From an uncultured Holophagales bacterium (lineage in GTDB: Bacteria; Acidobacteriota; Thermoanaerobaculia; UBA5066): a DNA stretch of 21,280 bases. The position numbers and the translations under genes were made by a program. Where the stretch lies: the NCBI GenBank assembly GCA_937927565.1, contig CALBDV010000116.1, positions 1 through 21,280 of the forward strand. The letters run 5' to 3'. Shown here in pieces: positions 15,765 to 21,280 of this stretch. Under the pieces are notes generated by a model that was not told the origin of the DNA, did not search any database, and saw nothing but the letters and a program-made list of their open reading frames with translations. Within the stretch, counting starts at the first letter, position 1. Every line of letters starts with the position of its first letter.

Positions 15765-17323
15765 AGCGCGATCTCCTGCAGGCCCGCCACGTCCCAGCGG
15801 AGCTGCTCCTTCAGGGGCCCGACGAGACCCGTGCGTCCGTGCCTCAGAAGCCAGGGGAGCGGGCCGTAGACGCGTTCGGCGGGGCGACCGCCCGGGGCGA
15901 GCGCGGAGGCGAGGCGGCGCAGCTGCCGGGCCTCGGCCTCGTTCGCACGGCCGGCCGCCGCGCGGGTCCGCTCGAGGAGCTTGTCGAAGCTGAAGCGAAG
16001 ATTCTCTCGCGTCGACTCGAGCGGCTTGCCGAGCCCGGCCTCTACGGCCGAGAGGCGTGGGGCCAGGTCCGCGAGAGCCGCGAGCGCGGTGTCGCGAATC
16101 GCTCCGAGCTCGTCGAGGAGCGCTCCCTCGCGGGCGGCGCCGCGTGCCGCGAGGAGGGCGTCCGTCCCGGCGAAGAGGTCGCCGAGCCCGAGGCCGAGCT
16201 TCTCGAGCGCGCGACGTTCCGAGGCGGTGACGGGCGCGGCCATCGGCCTCGCCACGAGCACGGGCGGGACGATCCCGGCCCAGTCGAAGAGCGGGAGCAT
16301 CTGGGCCCAGTAGGCGAGCTCGGCCGGGCCGAGGACCGTGGCGGCCACGGGATAGAGCGTCGAGGCGGAAAGCGGTCTCGAGAGCGCCGAGAACGACGGG
16401 AGCCACACCCCGGACTCGAAGCGAGCGACGACATCCTCGGCGTCGAATCGCTCCCCGTCGCGCCCCTTCAGCTCGAGGCGGCCGTTCCGTTCCCGCAGGA
16501 GGAGGCGCTCGCCGTCGACGAGAGCGAAGAGGGGAAGCGACTCCGGCTCCGACACGACCTGCAGTGCGTGCCCGGCCGCCAGCAGATCCGCGGCGCGCTC
16601 GGCGAGGAGCCGGCGCACCTCGGCCCTCTCGCGGACGAGGCGGACGGCGAGCGGCACGAGCACGGGCTTCTCTTCCGGGCGCGCCGCTTCGGCAAAGAGG
16701 AGCGACGGCTCGGCGAGGAGCCAGGAGAGCGAGGCGACGAAGGCCTGGGCGTAGGTCTTACCCTCGTGGGCCGCGCGGAGCGCAGCGAGGCTCTCCTCGT
16801 CGGCGAGGGCTCCCGCGCCGGCCCGGGCGCGATCGAGGAGGGCCGCGACGTCGACCTCGATCGGAAGCGCTCCGACCGGCTTCCGGTTCCTCGCCAGCGA
16901 CTCCGGGTCGGGCCCCGCCTCTTCCGCGCCGTCGGGTCCGGGCAGGGGAATCCGCGTCACCTCGACGAGGTCGTGGTCTTCCGAGGCGCACCAGAAGACG
17001 GGCGCCACGTCCGTTCCGGCCGCTGACAGAGTTTCGGAGATCTTCACGGCCGCGAGGGCCTTGACCGCCGTGAGGAGCGGCCCTGTCAGGAGTCCGGTCT
17101 GCTGGCCCGTGAGGACCCCGGCGCGCCGGCCGGCGGCGAGCGCGGAGAGGGCCGGGTCGGCGCCGCCGCGCGGGACGAACGTCCGGAGCACCTTCGCGGC
17201 ACGCTCCACGATCGCCGTCGCAGAGGCCCGCTCGCCCACGTACCGCGTCACATCGGGCTCGCCGGTCGCGTGACCGAGCGCGAGGCGCGGGATCCCCGGA
17301 AGGCGATCGAGCGCGACCGTCAC
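15761..17323 (-). CDS. bshC: Bacillithiol biosynthesis cysteine-adding enzyme BshC
   Basis: 520 residues from GTG 17323, overlapping the methyltransferase stop (GTGA). BshC joins cysteine to glucosaminyl-malate, the last step of bacillithiol synthesis. Visible signatures are VLTGQQTGLLTGPLLTAVKA (about 70-89), and VFWCASEDHDLVEV (109-122), the conserved Rossmann-like core. The C-terminal half has a long helical stretch (about 400-480) typical of the BshC coiled coil. The length is close to the family norm of about 530. Lying in one operon with bshB1 and bshA leaves little doubt. Confidence 0.95.
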   Translation of the reverse strand: MTVALDRLPGIPRLALGHATGEPDVTRYVGERASATAIVERAAKVLRTFVPRGGADPALSALAAGRRAGVLTGQQTGLLTGPLLTAVKALAAVKISETLSAAGTDVAPVFWCASEDHDLVEVTRIPLPGPDGAEEAGPDPESLARNRKPVGALPIEVDVAALLDRARAGAGALADEESLAALRAAHEGKTYAQAFVASLSWLLAEPSLLFAEAARPEEKPVLVPLAVRLVRERAEVRRLLAERAADLLAAGHALQVVSEPESLPLFALVDGERLLLRERNGRLELKGRDGERFDAEDVVARFESGVWLPSFSALSRPLSASTLYPVAATVLGPAELAYWAQMLPLFDWAGIVPPVLVARPMAAPVTASERRALEKLGLGLGDLFAGTDALLAARGAAREGALLDELGAIRDTALAALADLAPRLSAVEAGLGKPLESTRENLRFSFDKLLERTRAAAGRANEAEARQLRRLASALAPGGRPAERVYGPLPWLLRHGRTGLVGPLKEQLRWDVAGLQEIAL

Positions 17324-18093
17324 CGCACCGCTCCGGACACGGCGAGGAGTATGAGCCGGGGCGACCGGCGCGCGTCGAACGGGGACCCGTCGAAATCGCC
17401 GAAAGCGGCGGTGACCTTCATGTGCGCGTCGCCGTGGAGCGCTTCGAGCTCGTCGCGCAGGTAGACGCGGACCCTCTCGCGGAACGTGCGCGCCTGCGGA
17501 CCGGTCCCCATCGTGATCTCCTTCTCGATCCTCCGGGTCGCCGAATCGTATCGGCGCCGTATGGAGACCCGCTCCCCCGCGACCGTCTTCTCCTCCCGCG
17601 AGACCAGGGTCGAAAGGACGCGAGAGGCGTTGAAGACGTCGGAGAGGAAGGCGCCTCCGGGCGAGAGGACCCGACGGATCTCGCCGACGACCCGGACGTC
17701 GTCCGCCGCGTCGTCGAAGTAGCCGAAGGACGTGAAGAAGTTGACCACCGCGCCGAAGGCTCCGCTGACGAAGGGGAGCCGCCTCATGTCGGCCCGCACG
17801 AATCCGGGAGCGGGTTCGGCCTGGCGTTCCCTCGCGCGGGCGAGAAGCGTCGCAGAGAGGTCGAGGCCCGTGACCGGTGTCCCGTGACGGGAGAGAACGA
17901 CGGCGTGCCGCCCCGTTCCGCAGGCGAGGTCGAGTATTCCTCCGCGGCCTTTCGTCGCGTACGGGCCGAGGAGGCCGTATGCGAACTGGGCCTGCCGCTC
18001 GGCCTCGAGGTCGTCGCGGTCCGGGTAGAGGGCGAGGTACTCCTCTCCGAACCAGCTCGCGTACCAGGGGTCTCGATCGGGGGCTGAGTTCAC
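17320..18093 (-). CDS. Class I SAM-dependent methyltransferase in the bacillithiol operon
   Basis: 257 residues from GTG 18093, overlapping the upstream stop (GTGA). SAM-binding motif I ILDLACGTGRHA is at 53-64, the acidic end of strand 2 in TGLDLS (75-80), and motif VRADMRRLPF follows. FGAVVNFFTSFGYFDD is the motif IV region, and RRVLSPGGAFLSDVFN is motif V/VI. The C-terminal half is a beta-rich substrate lid. The substrate is not evident from the protein. Coupling to bshC suggests bacillithiol or a precursor. N-methyl-bacillithiol, made by the methyltransferase NmbA, is known from green sulfur bacteria, and whether this protein is an orthologue needs a tree. Confidence 0.9.
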   Translation of the reverse strand: MNSAPDRDPWYASWFGEEYLALYPDRDDLEAERQAQFAYGLLGPYATKGRGGILDLACGTGRHAVVLSRHGTPVTGLDLSATLLARARERQAEPAPGFVRADMRRLPFVSGAFGAVVNFFTSFGYFDDAADDVRVVGEIRRVLSPGGAFLSDVFNASRVLSTLVSREEKTVAGERVSIRRRYDSATRRIEKEITMGTGPQARTFRERVRVYLRDELEALHGDAHMKVTAAFGDFDGSPFDARRSPRLILLAVSGAVR

Positions 18094-20456
18094 CGGCGCG
18101 ATGATACGGTCCCGGCACCGGAGGCGCGCCGGCCCGTGACCACGAGGGCGAGGCAACCGGCGAGCCCGGCGACGCCGAGGAGCATTCCCGCGGCGACGGA
18201 GGGGTCGTCAAAAGCGAGTTCGACCCGGTGCCTCCCCGGCGGGACGACGAGCCCGGACAGCGAGAGGTCGGTGCGCACGATGCGAGCCGTCGCGCCGTCG
18301 ATCGTGGCGCGCCACCCGGGATGCCACGTCTGGTTCACCGCAACGAACGCCGGCTCCGGTCCTTCGACGTCGACCTCCATCCGAATCGCCGACGGCCGGC
18401 GTTCGCGAATCGCGACCCGCCCCGAAGACACGGACGCCGGAAGCCCCTGCGCGTCTGCGACGTCGACGCTGGCCGTTCGGACCGCTCCCTCGCCGAGCGA
18501 CGAGACGAGCTTCCGCCAGCCGCGTTCTCCGTCGACGACCCGGAGCCTCTCGGCGCAGAAGGCCAGCGGCTGCGGGTCGCGCACGACGAGGAGCTCGAGG
18601 AGCCTCGCCAGCGGGACCTCCTTCGCTTCGCGGCGAACCTGCGGCGCGCCGGGACGGAAACGGAGAATCGCCGCGACCGATCTTCGCCGGAGCACGGGCC
18701 CCGCCAGCTCGGGCACTTCGGAGATCGTCGCCAGGATCGTCTCCGTCGCTCTGGCGCTCCAGGCCAGCTCGGTCATGCCGAAGTCGAGGTCGAACATCGT
18801 CGCGATCCCGAAACGGGCCATCGCGGGTGGATCTCCGAGCTTCGCGAGCCTCCAGAGCGCGAGCCTCTGCGACGCCGCGTGGAAGAGATATCCCCGGGGC
18901 GGGCTCGCCCGGAGCTGTTCGGCTTGGGGCGGAAGGCTCACGAGCTCCTCGGTCGTTCCCGTTCGGATCAGGGCGCGTCCCCGGGCTGCCAGATCCACGC
19001 CGACGGCGAGGACGATCAACGCCGGAATCACGTCGCGGCGTCGTCCGGGACCGAGGGCGAGCGCGAGTACGGCCCCGGCGGCTGCGAGTGCGGCCAGAGA
19101 TGGCGCGGCCTCCGAGAGGATCCGCCCTGGAAACAGCGCTCTCCCCGTGGACGGCAGGACGACACGAGCCACGACTGCGACGACCGCCAGGCCCGCGGCC
19201 GCCGCGGCGAATCGGTGACGGGCCTGGTCTCGTGCCTCGATCAGCGCATCGAGCCCGCAGGCCGCCGAAATGGAGACGGCCAGGCCGACGAGGACGAGGA
19301 GTTTCTCCGGATAGCGCGTGCTCGCGAAGAACGGAAGACTGCGCAGCATCTCCCAGGCGGGCGCGTGAGTTCCGAGTGCGATGAGTCCGGCGACGATGGC
19401 GACCACAGCCCACGCGAGCGCTCCGCGATCGCGCCGGCTCCACGCGAAACACGCGAGAAGCGTCGCGAGGAGGCCCGGGTAGATCGATTCGAGGAAGGGG
19501 CCCTCGCGGCTGGGGTAGAGCCGCCCTCTCCAGGCTTCTCGCTCCTCGTTCGAGCCGAGGTCCTCTCCCGGCCGCGTCCCGCCGAGGACGGAAGGCACCA
19601 GAAGCTCGCCGAAACGCCACGGGCTCGTCGACCAGGCCCGCGTCGCGACGGACGGGAGTTCCCCGGCGCGGACGGTCATCTGCGCGTGCAGGAATCCCGG
19701 CAGGAGGACCGGCGCGGCGACGATGCCTCCGAGAGCGATCCCCGCCAGGACCAGGCCCGCGCCGCGCGCCCGCGCCGGCCAGGCCTGGGCCGAGTCTGAA
19801 TCGCCGGTTCTTCCACGCGACCCGTGCCAGGCCGCCAGGAGCGCGACCGGCGCGGAGAAGAGAATCTGCGTGGGCTCACCCGCCGCGCAGAGAAGCCCCT
19901 CCGAAAGCGCCAACCCGGCGAGATCGCTTCGCCCAGAGCCTCTTCCGATCCTGGCCGCGAACCCGAGGACCCACGGGAGCGTGGCCGCGGCGAAAAGGGT
20001 CGGGAAGTACTGGGCAGACGAAAGGAGGACACCGCCGAAGCCCCAGGTGACGGCGAGCAGGAGAGCCGCGGGCCGGGACAAGGCGAGCGCGCGACCGAGG
20101 AACTGCCCGCCCAACCCCGCCGCCGCGATGGGAAGGAGAGTCTGCAGGACGAATGCGCGTCCGGCAGGGAGAATCAGAAACAGCGACGTCAGTGGATGGA
20201 ACGCCGCCTGTTCGGGGTTCGCCGCCCAGGGCTGTCCGGCAGCCACGAAAGGGTTCCAGAGCGGAAGCCCTCCTTCGAGCGTCCACAGGGGCCGGACGAG
20301 GCTGAGGAGCGGGTAGTGGTGCCGCTCGAGATCTCCCCCCAAGAAGGTCCGGCCCAGGAACAGGACGTCGAAGAGCAGCCACGCGTACAGTCCGGCCAGA
20401 AGGCCAACGGACCAGACCAACGGGGGAACCCGCCCGAGGCGATCTGCGACGGACAC
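18090..20456 (-). CDS. YfhO-family multi-pass membrane protein (putative GT-C glycosyltransferase)
   Basis: 788 residues from GTG 20456. The first helix is at about 11-35. The periplasmic loop has the family pattern GDLERHHYPL (41-50) and LPLWNPFVAAGQPWAANPEQ, with an acidic residue after helix 1 as in GT-C lipid-linked sugar transferases. About ten or more further helices follow to about residue 480. A soluble beta domain follows, with HPGWRATIDG and LVVPPGRHRVELAF, then a final helix. Both ends match YfhO-type proteins, which have been linked to glycosylation of cell-wall polymers or lipids. There is no Shine-Dalgarno; TAGCAT lies 6 bases before the GTG. It leads the methyltransferase-bsh operon. 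Confidence 0.85.
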   Translation of the reverse strand: MSVADRLGRVPPLVWSVGLLAGLYAWLLFDVLFLGRTFLGGDLERHHYPLLSLVRPLWTLEGGLPLWNPFVAAGQPWAANPEQAAFHPLTSLFLILPAGRAFVLQTLLPIAAAGLGGQFLGRALALSRPAALLLAVTWGFGGVLLSSAQYFPTLFAAATLPWVLGFAARIGRGSGRSDLAGLALSEGLLCAAGEPTQILFSAPVALLAAWHGSRGRTGDSDSAQAWPARARGAGLVLAGIALGGIVAAPVLLPGFLHAQMTVRAGELPSVATRAWSTSPWRFGELLVPSVLGGTRPGEDLGSNEEREAWRGRLYPSREGPFLESIYPGLLATLLACFAWSRRDRGALAWAVVAIVAGLIALGTHAPAWEMLRSLPFFASTRYPEKLLVLVGLAVSISAACGLDALIEARDQARHRFAAAAAGLAVVAVVARVVLPSTGRALFPGRILSEAAPSLAALAAAGAVLALALGPGRRRDVIPALIVLAVGVDLAARGRALIRTGTTEELVSLPPQAEQLRASPPRGYLFHAASQRLALWRLAKLGDPPAMARFGIATMFDLDFGMTELAWSARATETILATISEVPELAGPVLRRRSVAAILRFRPGAPQVRREAKEVPLARLLELLVVRDPQPLAFCAERLRVVDGERGWRKLVSSLGEGAVRTASVDVADAQGLPASVSSGRVAIRERRPSAIRMEVDVEGPEPAFVAVNQTWHPGWRATIDGATARIVRTDLSLSGLVVPPGRHRVELAFDDPSVAAGMLLGVAGLAGCLALVVTGRRASGAGTVSSRR

Positions 20457-20462
20457 TCGCGG

Positions 20463-20468
20463 ATGCTA
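20463..20468 (-). promoter_or_regulatory. Candidate -10 box for a leaderless YfhO-bsh operon
   Basis: TAGCAT on the minus strand is followed by exactly 6 bases and then the GTG start at 20456. Initiation 7 bases after a -10 box would place the 5' end at the start codon. No Shine-Dalgarno and no clear -35 are present. The box lies in the 56-base spacer after the ATP synthase unit. Confidence 0.4.
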
Positions 20469-20512
20469 ACCGAGCGCGGCACGGCGCGCGGATCCGGCGA
20501 GGAGGCGAACCC

Positions 20513-20776
20513 TCAGAAGCCCCAGAGCGCCAGCTCGTCGATGACCGTCGCGAGGCTCGGGTGCTTCACGAGCTCCTCGTGGAGCCAGCCGTGGCGCTCC
20601 TTGACGGACGCCATCTCCTCGCGTGCGCGTGCGACGTCGCCCCCCGCCGCGGCGTCACGGAGGCGCTCGACGGCGGCCTGCTCCTCGACGTCGAGGCGCC
20701 CGTCCAGGTCGCGGCGGACCGCGTCGAACGCCTCCTGGACCCGTGCGTCCTTGACGTCTTCCTGGTCGTCCGCCAT
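20513..20776 (-). CDS. Hypothetical 87-residue protein behind atpC
   Basis: 87 residues from ATG 20776, with a good GGGAGG ribosome site 8 bases upstream, and starting 4 bases after the atpC stop. I do not recognise the family. It is strongly charged and probably all-helical, with no membrane segment, signal peptide or cysteine, and it ends in a hydrophobic LALWGF. Tight spacing and a strong ribosome site support real translation as the last gene of the ATP synthase operon. A role with the ATPase is possible but is only inferred from position. Confidence 0.75.
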   Translation of the reverse strand: MADDQEDVKDARVQEAFDAVRRDLDGRLDVEEQAAVERLRDAAAGGDVARAREEMASVKERHGWLHEELVKHPSLATVIDELALWGF

Positions 20777-20780
20777 GACA

Positions 20781-21194
20781 TCAGCCTCCCTGCGCGACGG
20801 CGATCTTCGCCTCGGCGAAGGCGACGTCGGCGTTGACCGCGTCGAGCTGCTCCTGACCGACCACGCCGAGTCGCCGAACCGCCCCTTCGCTCAACGCCTC
20901 GCGTGCGGCGGCGGCGTCGATGCCGTCCTTCTCGGTGGCGAGATCCGCGAGGACGCGGACGGCGTCCCCCGCCACCTCGACGAACCCGCCGCGGACGGCG
21001 ACGGCCGTCTTCTTCCCGCCGTCCGTCCAGGTGACGCGCCCGACGCCGAGGAGCGCGACGAGCGGAGTGTGGCCCGGGAGGATCCCGAGCTCGCCGAGCT
21101 CGCCCGGCAGCGTCACGGCGTCGCACGCGGCCTTGTCGACGACGGACCGTTCCGGCGTGACGACCGTCAGCGTGAGGTGGCCGGGCTCCGCCAT
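20781..21194 (-). CDS. atpC: ATP synthase epsilon subunit
   Basis: 137 residues from ATG 21194, 4 bases after atpD. The N-terminal beta sandwich has the family order LTVVTPERSVVD, VTLPGELGELGILPGHTPLV and AVRGGFVEVAGDAVRVLAD. The C-terminal helical pair (about 95-137) ends in an Ala-rich helix. The subunit links the F1 head to the rotor and can restrain ATP hydrolysis. The length is normal. Context with atpD confirms it. Confidence 0.96.
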   Translation of the reverse strand: MAEPGHLTLTVVTPERSVVDKAACDAVTLPGELGELGILPGHTPLVALLGVGRVTWTDGGKKTAVAVRGGFVEVAGDAVRVLADLATEKDGIDAAAAREALSEGAVRRLGVVGQEQLDAVNADVAFAEAKIAVAQGG

Positions 21195-21198
21195 GGCC

Positions 21199-21280
21199 TC
21201 AGGCCTCGCCCGCCTTCTTCATCCTCTCGTAGCGCTCGAGGACGTCCTCGATCGTCCCCTGCAGGAGGAACGCCTGCTCG
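21199..21280 (-). CDS. atpD: ATP synthase beta subunit, C-terminal end (partial)
   Basis: Only the last 26 residues are in the window, ending at TGA 21199-21201. They read EQAFLLQGTIEDVLERYERM and a short basic end, which matches the beta-subunit C-terminus (aromatic/Leu-x-GTIE followed by a helix). Its position immediately before atpC, with 4 bases between, makes atpD the natural call although so little of it is visible. Confidence 0.85.
   Translation of the reverse strand, partial: EQAFLLQGTIEDVLERYERMKKAGEA

Noticed and set aside
15761..18211. Apparent 816-residue fusion containing BshC
   Set aside because: The upstream part is an alternative frame of the methyltransferase gene; BshC homology begins at the GTG at 17323.
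18228..19799. 523-codon plus-strand ORF opposite the YfhO-like gene
   Set aside because: It is antisense to a well-supported membrane protein and has no domain or ribosome site.

Overview
This is a very GC-rich (about 70% by eye), densely coded bacterial chromosomal segment. It has 22 complete protein genes, two genes cut by the window edges and one tRNA gene. There is no non-coding stretch longer than about 100 bases and no sign of a mobile element or CRISPR array. Gene content points to a GC-rich Gram-negative-type lineage such as Acidobacteriota or a relative: a pgk-tpiA-secG-tRNA-Leu cluster, a bacillithiol gene set, and DUF4097, DUF4870 and YfhO-type proteins. That placement is an inference.

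Layout. 1-953 (+): end of pyrD overlapping pyrF (pyrimidine synthesis). 1016-8338 (-): a long run read right to left. It starts with mtnA, tsaD (t6A tRNA modification), lepA (EF4), lepB (signal peptidase I), a DUF4845-like membrane protein and an S4 RNA-binding protein. After a 100-base gap follow an ArsA-family ATPase and a small unknown protein. A short divergent spacer (8339-8423) separates mtnA from 8424-11106 (+): pgk, tpiA, secG and tRNA-Leu(GAG), closed by a strong hairpin. 11167-12971 (-): DUF4870 protein, DUF4097 protein with a signal peptide, and an RDD-domain membrane protein. 12915-13928 (+): an adenosine deaminase-family enzyme. 13883-20456 (-): an operon read as YfhO-like membrane protein, SAM methyltransferase, bshC, bshB1, bshA. 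20513-21280 (-): end of the ATP synthase operon (atpD end, atpC, and an unknown 87-residue protein).

How they work together. The most notable unit is 13883-18093. All three bacillithiol enzymes (BshA, BshB1, BshC) lie in one operon, and a class I methyltransferase is translationally coupled to bshC. That makes the methyltransferase a candidate for producing a methylated bacillithiol. Four gene junctions on the minus strand are 4-base GTGA overlaps. Two unit-leading genes (mtnA and the YfhO-like gene) have a TANNNT box exactly 6 bases before a GTG start and no Shine-Dalgarno, which suggests leaderless transcripts.
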